Source of the DNA: Caballeronia sordidicola
Lineage (GTDB): Bacteria; Pseudomonadota; Gammaproteobacteria; Burkholderiales; Burkholderiaceae
Reading direction: 5' to 3'
Assembly: GCF_000729995.1 (NCBI RefSeq)
Contig: NZ_JNFG01000199.1
Coordinates: forward strand, 186,001-250,000
Length of the DNA stretch: 64,000 nt
A program made the position numbers and the translations under genes. Shown piece by piece: positions 1-7,452 of the stretch. Within the stretch, counting starts at the first letter, position 1; every line of letters begins with the position of its first letter. Under the pieces are notes generated by a model, which searched no databases, was not told the DNA's origin, and saw only the letters and a list, made by a program, of their open reading frames with translations.

Positions 1-6
1 CCTCAA

Positions 7-234
7 TCAATCCCCCAAAGAGCCAGAGTTTTGACGCGTGGCGAGGCGGGCTTTTAACTGCTCGATCATCTGAAATTGCGAGTTCTTGAGGGCCAATGCC
101 TGAACAAAAAACTCCGCTCGTGCGGATTCCGCCCGTCCGTTCACGCAGGCAAGATGTCGCGACAGAGGTGTTCGCCGATGAAATAGTTCGAACGAACATT
201 TCCGACCGATAGTGAAACGCGCCGCTTGAGTCAA
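7..234 (-). CDS. Possible small hypothetical protein
   Basis: A 75-codon open frame that would start at a TTG. I do not recognise the product. It is rich in Arg and Ala, with no membrane segment or motif. No convincing ribosome binding site was seen, and the frame may be chance in GC-rich DNA. The region between it and the GGDEF-EAL gene carries a GCCGCGC/GCGCGGC stem (399-421) but no other recognisable element. Confidence 0.2.
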   Translation of the reverse strand: MTQAARFTIGRKCSFELFHRRTPLSRHLACVNGRAESARAEFFVQALALKNSQFQMIEQLKARLATRQNSGSLGD

Positions 235-480
235 GGGATTTCTATGGCTTTAAGCTCACTCGTTCGCGGCGCCTGCTGAACTTCGCCCTGCCGATCAGCC
301 CCCAAATTTCGCGCTTGCGCCCCAGGCGGGCCTCACATGCGCATGACGAAAGCATAAAGTTATCCGCCAGTCTGCCGATATAACAGCGCTGAGGACGCGC
401 CGCGCACTGATGTGGCGCGGCTCGCCGAGGCGCTATAAAAACAGTCGCACAAGACTGATACGAAACGAGAGAGAGGGCCG

Positions 481-2592
481 ATGACCGGTGTCTACAACCC
501 CCTGCTTGTCAGCCTGTCGCTGATGGTCGCATTCCTTGCGTCCTACACGGCGGTGGAACTGTCCGGCGGGCTGAACGCGCTCGCGAGCGCGAAACGGCGG
601 CCGCTATGGCTTGTCGGCGGCGCGGTGTCGATGGGCCTCGGCATCTGGTCGATGCACTTCATCGGCATGCTTGCGTTCTCGCTGCCGATTGCTGTCGGCT
701 ACGATTTCTCCATCACCGCGGCGTCGCTGCTCCTCGCGATCATCGTGTCGCTGATCGCGCTTGCCACGGCGAGCCGCGGCGCGCTGTCGCGCAGGCGCCT
801 GTGCGTCGCCGGGACGATCATGGGCATCGGCGTGGCCGGGATGCACTTCACCGGTATGCACGCGTTGCAGATGTCGCCGGGAATCGGATACACGATCTGG
901 AAAGTCGCGCTGTCGGTGGGCGTGGCGATCGCCGCTTCAATGGCGGCGCTCTGGCTCGCTTTCACGCTGCGAACGTCGGGCATCGAGAATCTCGTCGTCA
1001 AGCGGCTCGGCGCGGCCTTCATCATGGCAATCGCGATCACCGGAATGCACTACCTGGGCATGAGTGCGGCCAACTTCGCCGACGGCAGCATATGCCTCTC
1101 GGGCGAAAAGCTCAATCCGAACTGGCTTGCGCTCATTGTCACGGCGACGTCGTTCGCCGTGCTGGTCGGCACGCTCGCCTTGCTCGGTTTCCATACGAGC
1201 AGCCTCTCCATCTCGCTCAAGCGCGCGAACCGGCAACTGCATTATCTCGGCACGCACGATGCGCTGACGAAGCTCCCGAACCGCCAGCAACTCTCTTTGC
1301 GAATCGCGCAGGCGGTCGACCAATGCACGCGGAAAGAATCGGCGTTCGCCGTCCTCTTCATCGATCTCGACGGCTTCAAGTCGATCAACGATTCGCTCGG
1401 TCACGGCGTTGGCGACGACTTGCTGCAAGTGTGTGCCGAGCGCCTGTGCCAGGACTTGCGCCGTACCGACATGGTGGCGCGCCTCGGCGGAGATGAATTC
1501 GTGATCGTGGTTGAAAACGTAGCCGAAGATGTGGACGATGCAGCGTCAGCCGTGGCGGTCGCCAACGGCGTACTGCGGCGGCTAAGCGAGGAGGTCATCG
1601 TCAACGGATTGCCGCTGCGCGTGAGTGCGAGCATCGGCATTGCGTTCTATCCGCGCGATGGCGGCAATTCCGACGAACTGCTCCACAGTGCGGACGCTGC
1701 GATGTACGCCGCCAAGCAAAGCGGGCGCAATACGTTCCGCGTGTTCGAGCCACAGATGAACCACGTCGCGCTCAAGTCGCTGATCCTGCAACGCGATTTG
1801 CATCGTGCGTTGAGCGACGGCGAACTAAGCGTGTCGTTCCAGCCGAAGTTCAGCGTTGCATCGCAATCGGTGACGGGCGTCGAGGCACTGATCCGCTGGC
1901 ATCATCCTGAACTCGGCGAGATTCTTCCGCTCGAATTCATCCCGATCGCGGAACGCTCGGGCCTCATTGTCGAGATCGGCGACTGGGTGCTGCATGAGGT
2001 TTGCCGCAACATCGCGCTATGGGACGCGCAAGGGTTGCCCGCAATTGCCGTGGCGGTGAATCTTTCGCCGATCCAGTTCAACGTGCCGGACCTGGTGGCC
2101 CGCATCGATGCGCTGATCGGCGCGGCCGGCGTCGATCCGTCCCGGCTGATGTTCGAGATCACGGAAACGACGGCGATGCAAAACATCGAGAAGACGAGCT
2201 GCACGATCGAAGCGCTGCAGTCGCGCGGCTATACCGTCGCCATCGACGATTTCGGCACCGGGTATTCGAGCCTCGGCTATCTCCAGCGCTTCAAATTCGA
2301 CCAGATCAAGATCGACGGCTCGTTCATGAGCGATCTCGGCTCCGCCGGCCAGCGCGGCGGCGCATTGTTGTCCGCCGTCGTGTCGCTCGCTCGCGCGTTG
2401 CAGATCGAGGTCGTGGCGGAAGGCGTCGAGACGGAGTCGCAATTCCGTACGCTCAGCGAACTTGCCTGCGATCAGGCGCAGGGTTTCCTGTTGAGCCGGC
2501 CGTTGCCCGCCGCCGAGTTCCTTGCGTTCCTGCGTAGCGCTGCGGACCGGATCGTCGTCGCCGGGAGCGTTTGCGCCGCGCCCGCAGGGTGA
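481..2592 (+). CDS. MHYT-GGDEF-EAL c-di-GMP signalling protein
   Basis: A 703-residue membrane protein that probably makes and/or degrades cyclic di-GMP. The N-terminal ~240 residues form an MHYT sensor of seven predicted helices, with the repeated signatures MHFIGM, MHFTGM and MHYLGM. This domain is thought to bind metal and sense a diatomic gas or redox state. A GGDEF domain follows with an intact GGDEF motif at residues 336-340. An RxxD inhibitory site lies five residues upstream (327-330), so the cyclase half should be product-inhibited. The EAL domain has EAL at 468-470, and later DDFGTG and the end of the domain are present. The start ATG follows a purine-rich GAGAGAGAGGG stretch. Both catalytic halves look intact, so the net activity cannot be told from sequence. 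The next gene, also a cyclase, converges on it. Confidence 0.93.
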   Translation: MTGVYNPLLVSLSLMVAFLASYTAVELSGGLNALASAKRRPLWLVGGAVSMGLGIWSMHFIGMLAFSLPIAVGYDFSITAASLLLAIIVSLIALATASRGALSRRRLCVAGTIMGIGVAGMHFTGMHALQMSPGIGYTIWKVALSVGVAIAASMAALWLAFTLRTSGIENLVVKRLGAAFIMAIAITGMHYLGMSAANFADGSICLSGEKLNPNWLALIVTATSFAVLVGTLALLGFHTSSLSISLKRANRQLHYLGTHDALTKLPNRQQLSLRIAQAVDQCTRKESAFAVLFIDLDGFKSINDSLGHGVGDDLLQVCAERLCQDLRRTDMVARLGGDEFVIVVENVAEDVDDAASAVAVANGVLRRLSEEVIVNGLPLRVSASIGIAFYPRDGGNSDELLHSADAAMYAAKQSGRNTFRVFEPQMNHVALKSLILQRDLHRALSDGELSVSFQPKFSVASQSVTGVEALIRWHHPELGEILPLEFIPIAERSGLIVEIGDWVLHEVCRNIALWDAQGLPAIAVAVNLSPIQFNVPDLVARIDALIGAAGVDPSRLMFEITETTAMQNIEKTSCTIEALQSRGYTVAIDDFGTGYSSLGYLQRFKFDQIKIDGSFMSDLGSAGQRGGALLSAVVSLARALQIEVVAEGVETESQFRTLSELACDQAQGFLLSRPLPAAEFLAFLRSAADRIVVAGSVCAAPAG

Positions 2593-2648
2593 GGGCGGGT
2601 GAAGATCAGGCGGGTTCGAGCCTCCCGGTGCTCACTCAGCAGTGGCCA

Positions 2649-3782
2649 TTATTTTTGGATGTCGTTTGCATTGTCTGCGAGCTCGACACGGTTGCGGCCC
2701 GCTGCCTTGGCGCGATAAAGCGCGCGATCGGCCCGAATGATCGTATCGTCAACAGACTGGCCCAAGCGATGACCCGCGACACCAGCCGAGAACGTAAAGT
2801 GCATGTCGCCTTGCGCGCTTGTGACCCCAAGCACGGCGATGCGCTCACGTAGTCGCTCCATCGCTTCGAATGCGTGGGACGCATCGGCCTCTGGCATGAG
2901 AATCAGAAACTCTTCTCCTCCCCAGCGCGCTACCGTGTCGACACTGCGCACACTTGCGCGCGCGACCTCGGAGAAACGACGCAGTATCTGGTCGCCGCCG
3001 GCGTGGCCGAAGCGATCGTTGACCTGCTTGAAATGGTCAAGATCAAGCAATGCTACGGAAAATGGCTGCACCGCACGGTCCACGCGGGTTACCTCGGTCA
3101 GCAGCAGTTCCCGGGCGCGGCGACGATTGGCGAGGCCCGTCAGATCGTCGAGCGTTGCAAGGTCCTGGATGCGGTCCAGCGCGGCCTTCAGATCTAATCG
3201 TTGTTGTTTCAGTCGTGCCTGCAATGAGTTGAGCCTCATGGCCAGCGCCGATACCCCCGGCAACGTAATCATGCATATGAGGAAGTTGGACAGGTCCACG
3301 ACCGTTGAATAGCGGCCTGGCCAGCGGGCATGCATCCACACTATGACCGCGCCCATGACCACGAGCGCAAACACCGTCAGTTGAACCATGCGGCGCCACC
3401 CTATAGAGAACGCGCCAAAGTTCAAGACAACGACGAATGGAAGCAGAACGGCGCTACGTGCGGCCCCCGTTATGGTATACCCCGCCATGACCGCGAAAAT
3501 GGCAAACACGATCTGCGCCTGGCTCAGTGCCGCGTCCTCGAACCGGCGGCTCCAACCGCTGCGGATCAGCACGTGAAAAACGCAGAGACAGATCAGCACG
3601 CAAACAATCCACGCCAGGATGGCATCGCCCGAGACGACTTTGGAGCGCGTGAACAAACTCATTACCCCGGCGCAACCCGCATAGATGACAAAGGTCAGCC
3701 ACCAATGCTGGAGCCTGATCCTGGTGTTGCGCTCATCGGTCCAAAGTGCGATCGCGAGACGGCGCTGCAATGGAAATCTCAT
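2649..3782 (-). CDS. Membrane-anchored GGDEF diguanylate cyclase
   Basis: A 377-residue protein predicted to make c-di-GMP from two GTP. The first ~200 residues carry about six hydrophobic segments without a recognised sensor family. A short helical linker follows, then a GGDEF domain starting near LDDLTGLANRR. The active-site motif is GGEEF. An RSVD sequence sits five residues before it, which is the position of the inhibitory RxxD site. No EAL or HD-GYP domain follows, so this is a cyclase only. The stop codon lies 57 bp from the stop of the convergent MHYT-GGDEF-EAL gene, with no obvious terminator hairpin between them. The physical pairing may be functional, but nothing else in the sequence shows it. 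Confidence 0.9.
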   Translation of the reverse strand: MRFPLQRRLAIALWTDERNTRIRLQHWWLTFVIYAGCAGVMSLFTRSKVVSGDAILAWIVCVLICLCVFHVLIRSGWSRRFEDAALSQAQIVFAIFAVMAGYTITGAARSAVLLPFVVVLNFGAFSIGWRRMVQLTVFALVVMGAVIVWMHARWPGRYSTVVDLSNFLICMITLPGVSALAMRLNSLQARLKQQRLDLKAALDRIQDLATLDDLTGLANRRRARELLLTEVTRVDRAVQPFSVALLDLDHFKQVNDRFGHAGGDQILRRFSEVARASVRSVDTVARWGGEEFLILMPEADASHAFEAMERLRERIAVLGVTSAQGDMHFTFSAGVAGHRLGQSVDDTIIRADRALYRAKAAGRNRVELADNANDIQK

Positions 3783-4209
3783 ACGTTAGGGGTCGCCTCA
3801 GGATTCGGATTTTTCATACGATAGACGTGTTGCCCGATAAATGATCCAAAGATCACTCGTTCTCGCGAAATGCCTTACGGAGTGCTTTCTTGCGGAGGGT
3901 CATCCCTATCCGCAGCAAGACGGTCTGGACGAACGCTGAGCGCGCACTTTGGCTGCGAGTCGGTAAGGTCTGAGAAAGCACGTGCGCAAAAATCAGCAAT
4001 TTTGTCGGGTCCGGAAAAAAGTCACAATGCGAACACCGTGCCGGTGCGCGGCCAGCATCGCGAGTTCGACTTATAAGCGCGTGATACTGTGGCAGCAAAA
4101 CCACCCGGCCTGATGTCAAATCTTGTCAGGCCAATCGAATTATGACGAGTGCAAGGGCTCCGTCAGGGCTCGTCCTCAAGGCATCGACAACCCAGAAAGG
4201 ATTTGCACG
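3783..4209. other. Intergenic region upstream of zwf
   Basis: About 430 bp between the diguanylate cyclase start and zwf. Short open frames on both strands (for example 3853-4119 minus) have no recognisable product. The one clear element is the GGCCTGA-N12-TCAGGCC dyad at 4107-4132, listed separately. Confidence 0.5.
4107..4132 (+). promoter_or_regulatory. Perfect 7-bp dyad upstream of zwf
   Basis: GGCCTGA at 4107-4113 and TCAGGCC at 4126-4132 are perfect inverted copies, 12 bp apart. They lie about 78 bp before the preferred zwf start. It could be an operator or a leader hairpin. It does not match the HexR box I know (TGTAGTTTTACTACA), so I assign no regulator. Confidence 0.35.
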
Positions 4210-5673
4210 ATGGCCAAGATCTCTGCAGGAGTAGGTCCGCAGTTCCCACAAGTCGTTGTCCTGTTCGGCGCCACTGGCGATCTGGCGCGACGCAAGCTTT
4301 TACCAGGCTTGTTCCATTTGGCGAGCGCAGGATTCATTCCGGGCTGCAGGATCATTGCTGTCGCGCTCGACGACATTCACATTGACGACTTTCGTCGCAC
4401 GGCGCGCGGAGCGCTTGACGAGTTTTCTTCTCGCAAGGTCGCCCAGACGGAGTGGGACACGTTTGCCGCCAATCTGGACTACGTGCCGCTGACAGCAGGC
4501 GCGGAGGCGCTCAAGGCGGCCGTGCTGAACGCCGAGATGAGTTTCGATGGCGAGTGCCGGCGGCTGCATTACCTGAGCGTTCCACCCAGCGCTGCACTCT
4601 CCGCAGTCGGCATGCTCAAGGAAGCGGGCCTCGTGGACCGCTCGCGGATCATCATGGAGAAGCCGTTCGGAACGGATCTGAAGAGTTCTGTTTCGCTGAA
4701 TACCCGGTTACACGAAGTCTTCGAAGAAGAGCAGATCTTCCGGATCGATCATTTTCTAGGGAAGGAGCCTGCCCAGAACATTCTCGCTTTCCGCTTCGCG
4801 AACGGCCTGTTCGAGCCGATCTGGAACCGCAACTTCATCGACCACGTTCAGATCGATGTGCCTGAAACGCTGGGACTCGGCAAGCGCGCGGGTTTCTATG
4901 AACAGACAGGGGCGTTTCGCGACATGGTCGTCACGCACCTGTTTCAGATTCTCGCGTTCATGGCAATGGAGCCACCCACATCACTGGAACCGTCGCCCAT
5001 CAGCGAGGAAAAGAACAAGGTTTTTCGCAGCATGCTGCCGATACAGCCAACTGATGTCGTCCGGGGGCAATACACCGGTTATCGAACCGAAGAAGGCGTC
5101 AGTCCGGAATCGGAAACCGAAACATTCATCGCGTTGAAATGTTCGATCGATAACTGGCGCTGGGCCGGCGTGCCATTTTATCTGCGCACGGGAAAGCGGC
5201 TTGCTGAGGGACAACGGATCATTTCCATCGCATTTCGCGAACCGCCGAAGAGCATGTTTCCGGCTGGATCAGGTGTCGGTTCGCAAGGACCGGACCATTT
5301 GACGTTCGACCTGGCGGACGCCTCGAAGATGTCGCTTTCGTTCTATGGCAAACGCCCGGGTCCCGGCATGCGGCTGGACAAACTGAGCTTGCAATTCGCC
5401 ATGCGCGATACCGGTCTGATTGGCGACGTACTGGAAGCGTATGAACGATTGATCCTCGATGCCATGCGGGGAGACCGTACGCTTTTCACGACCGCCGAGG
5501 GCATCGAGCGGCTGTGGCAAGTATCGACGGCCTTGATCGAATCTCCTCCGCCGGTTCGCTTCTACGCGCCGGGATCGTGGGGGCCAAATGCTATCCATCA
5601 ACTCGTCGCGCCCCGGGCGTGGCGGCTTCCATTCGAGCGAGCGTGGCGGGATCCAAACGCCTTGGGTAGTTGA
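4210..5673 (+). CDS. zwf: Glucose-6-phosphate 1-dehydrogenase
   Basis: Catalyses the NAD(P)-dependent oxidation of glucose 6-phosphate to 6-phosphogluconolactone. This is the entry to the oxidative pentose phosphate and Entner-Doudoroff routes. The nucleotide-binding loop GATGDLARRK is at residues 20-29. The family active-site signature RIDHFLGKE is at residues 178-186. I chose the ATG at 4210 because AAAGGA lies just upstream and the Rossmann strand then begins at the usual distance. The same frame extends back to a TTG at 4123, but that lies inside the dyad at 4107-4132. The resulting 487 residues match the normal family length. The RDD gene follows immediately and may be co-transcribed. 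Confidence 0.96.
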   Translation: MAKISAGVGPQFPQVVVLFGATGDLARRKLLPGLFHLASAGFIPGCRIIAVALDDIHIDDFRRTARGALDEFSSRKVAQTEWDTFAANLDYVPLTAGAEALKAAVLNAEMSFDGECRRLHYLSVPPSAALSAVGMLKEAGLVDRSRIIMEKPFGTDLKSSVSLNTRLHEVFEEEQIFRIDHFLGKEPAQNILAFRFANGLFEPIWNRNFIDHVQIDVPETLGLGKRAGFYEQTGAFRDMVVTHLFQILAFMAMEPPTSLEPSPISEEKNKVFRSMLPIQPTDVVRGQYTGYRTEEGVSPESETETFIALKCSIDNWRWAGVPFYLRTGKRLAEGQRIISIAFREPPKSMFPAGSGVGSQGPDHLTFDLADASKMSLSFYGKRPGPGMRLDKLSLQFAMRDTGLIGDVLEAYERLILDAMRGDRTLFTTAEGIERLWQVSTALIESPPPVRFYAPGSWGPNAIHQLVAPRAWRLPFERAWRDPNALGS

Positions 5674-5699
5674 CTCGTTCAGTGCACATCAAGCATCCG

Positions 5700-6134
5700 A
5701 TGCATTTTGCCTCCTACTCGCGACGCGCCAGCGCACTGGCCATCGATTCAATCTGGTGGACCGTGATTGCGCTTTTCATCCCTCTCGGGCCATCAATGGA
5801 CGAATTGCTCATGGCGCCGGAGTCGTTCGCTTCGACCATTCTTTTATGGTTGGCGATAGGCCAGTGCATACCAATCCTGGTTACCGGAGTTTTATGGGCT
5901 GTATGGGGCACGTCACCGGGGAAACGAGCGCTGCATCTGCGGATTGTCGATGCAGACACAGGAGAACCGATGACAACGAGGCAAGCCGGTCTGCGCACGC
6001 TGGGCTACTTGCTGAGCTTTGCAACATGCGGTGCAGGATTCCTGTGGGTGCTATTCAACCAACGAAAGCAGGCGCTGCATGACCGGATCGCCAATACCGT
6101 TGTGATCGATGACGGACCCGGCAAGAAGTTGTAA
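5700..6134 (+). CDS. RDD family membrane protein
   Basis: A small integral membrane protein of about 144 residues with the RDD-family pattern. The conserved Arg/Asp of the first helix lie in SRRASALAIDSIWW. A second hydrophobic segment spans roughly residues 45-75, and a later helix covers YLLSFATCGAGFLWVLF. The pattern KQALHDRIANTVV near the end holds the last conserved Asp. Biochemical roles in this family are poorly defined; some members are linked to ion transport. The frame is also open from a TTG at 5670 that overlaps the zwf stop, so translational coupling is possible. I prefer the ATG at 5700. It converges with prpF, and a 16-bp palindrome separates the two. Confidence 0.82.
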   Translation: MHFASYSRRASALAIDSIWWTVIALFIPLGPSMDELLMAPESFASTILLWLAIGQCIPILVTGVLWAVWGTSPGKRALHLRIVDADTGEPMTTRQAGLRTLGYLLSFATCGAGFLWVLFNQRKQALHDRIANTVVIDDGPGKKL

Positions 6135-6158
6135 CCAGGTCCTGTTCACCGAGGTGAG

Positions 6159-6174
6159 CGACGATGCATCGTCG
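6159..6174. terminator. 16-bp perfect palindrome between convergent genes
   Basis: CGACGATGCATCGTCG is its own reverse complement. It sits between the ends of the RDD gene and prpF. It may serve as a bidirectional transcription-stop hairpin, although no T-run follows on either strand. Confidence 0.35.
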
Positions 6175-6178
6175 ATCG

Positions 6179-7369
6179 TCAGAGTGTGTCTACAGGCACA
6201 CGCACCCATCCTTCCATCAGCACCCGGGCACTGCGGCTCATGATGGCCTTGGTGACCTTCCATTGGCCCTCTACAAGGCTCGCCTGAGCCCCCACGCGCA
6301 GGGTGCCGGATGGATGCCCGAAGCGCACGGTGTCGCGCCCTTCGCCGCCAGCGGCGAGACTCACGAGCGTTCCCGGAATTGCCGCGGCCGTGCCTATTGC
6401 CACGGCTGCCGTTCCCATCATCGCGTGATGGAGTTTGCCCATCGACATCGCCCGCACGAGCAGATCGACATCATGAGCGGCAACCTGTTTGCCGCTGGAC
6501 GCGACGTAATCAGCGGGCTTCGCGACGAAGGCAACTTTCGGCGTGTGCTGCCGGCTCGCGATCTCGTCGATATGTTTGATCAAGCCCATGCGAATCGCGC
6601 CATGTGCGCGGATGGTCTCGAAGATCGCCAGCGCTTTCGGATCGCTGTTGATGGCGTCCTGCAATTCCGTGCCCGTGTACCCGATCGCCTCCGCATTCAC
6701 GAAGATGGTCGGGATGCCTGCGTTGATCATCGTGGCCTTCAGCGTGCCGATGCCCGGAACCTCAAGGTCGTCGACGAGATTGCCCGTGGGAAACATCGCG
6801 CCGTCCGCGCCGTCTTCATCGGCGGCAGGGTCCATGAACTCGAGCTGCACTTCGGCAGCGGGGAAGGTGACGCCGTCGAGTTCGAAGTCGCCGGTTTCCT
6901 GCACGGCGCCTTTCGTGATGGGTACATGCGCGATGATTGTCTTGCCGATGTTCGCCTGCCAGATACGCACGATGGCCACGCCGTTATCCGGCACGCGCTC
7001 GGGATCGATGAGTCCGTTGCTGATCGCAAACGGTCCCACCGCAGCGGAGAGATTGCCGCAGTTACCGCTCCAGTCGACAAATGCGCAATCGATGGCGACC
7101 TGACCAAAAAGATAATCGACATCGTGATCGGCTTTGCTGCTCTTGGCGATAATCACCGTCTTGCTGGTGCTCGACGTCGCGCCGCCCATGCCGTCGGTCT
7201 GCTTGCCGTACGGGTCCGGGCTGCCAATCACGCGCAAGAGCAGGGCGTCGCGTGCCGCACCCGGCACGCGGGCGGCTTCGGGCAAATCCTGCAGGCGAAA
7301 GAACACGCCTTTGCTGGTCCCGCCACGCATGTAGGTCGCAGGAATTTTGATCTGGGGCGCGTGGGCCAT
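6179..7369 (-). CDS. prpF: 2-methylaconitate cis-trans isomerase PrpF
   Basis: A 396-residue PrpF-family protein with the diaminopimelate-epimerase-like fold. In the AcnD/PrpF variant of the methylcitrate cycle, AcnD makes an isomer of 2-methylaconitate that PrpF isomerises so it can be rehydrated. The N-terminus (IKIPATYMRGGTSKGVFF) is the family signature and carries the conserved Arg-Gly-Gly-Thr-Ser-Lys. The middle segment VDWSGNCGNLSAAVGPFAI is another PrpF hallmark. It is the last gene of prpB-prpC-acnD-prpF, 83 bp after acnD, and that gap contains a strong hairpin. Nothing looks truncated. Confidence 0.95.
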   Translation of the reverse strand: MAHAPQIKIPATYMRGGTSKGVFFRLQDLPEAARVPGAARDALLLRVIGSPDPYGKQTDGMGGATSSTSKTVIIAKSSKADHDVDYLFGQVAIDCAFVDWSGNCGNLSAAVGPFAISNGLIDPERVPDNGVAIVRIWQANIGKTIIAHVPITKGAVQETGDFELDGVTFPAAEVQLEFMDPAADEDGADGAMFPTGNLVDDLEVPGIGTLKATMINAGIPTIFVNAEAIGYTGTELQDAINSDPKALAIFETIRAHGAIRMGLIKHIDEIASRQHTPKVAFVAKPADYVASSGKQVAAHDVDLLVRAMSMGKLHHAMMGTAAVAIGTAAAIPGTLVSLAAGGEGRDTVRFGHPSGTLRVGAQASLVEGQWKVTKAIMSRSARVLMEGWVRVPVDTL

Positions 7370-7399
7370 GATGTTGTTGTCCTTGATTATCTGGTGAAG

Positions 7400-7443
7400 C
7401 CGGGCGGTACGCGTTTATCGCGTTTAACACGTTCACCGCCCGG
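7400..7443 (-). promoter_or_regulatory. Intercistronic hairpin acnD-prpF
   Basis: CCGGGCGGT (7400-7408) and ACCGCCCGG (7435-7443) form a perfect 9-bp stem between the acnD stop and the prpF start. It could attenuate transcription or protect the upstream message, lowering prpF relative to acnD. No T-run follows. Confidence 0.45.
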
Positions 7444-7452
7444 ATTGCATTG

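Noticed and set aside
3853..4119. 88-codon minus-strand frame between the cyclase and zwf
   Set aside because: No ribosome binding site, no recognised sequence, and an overlapping frame on the other strand of similar quality.
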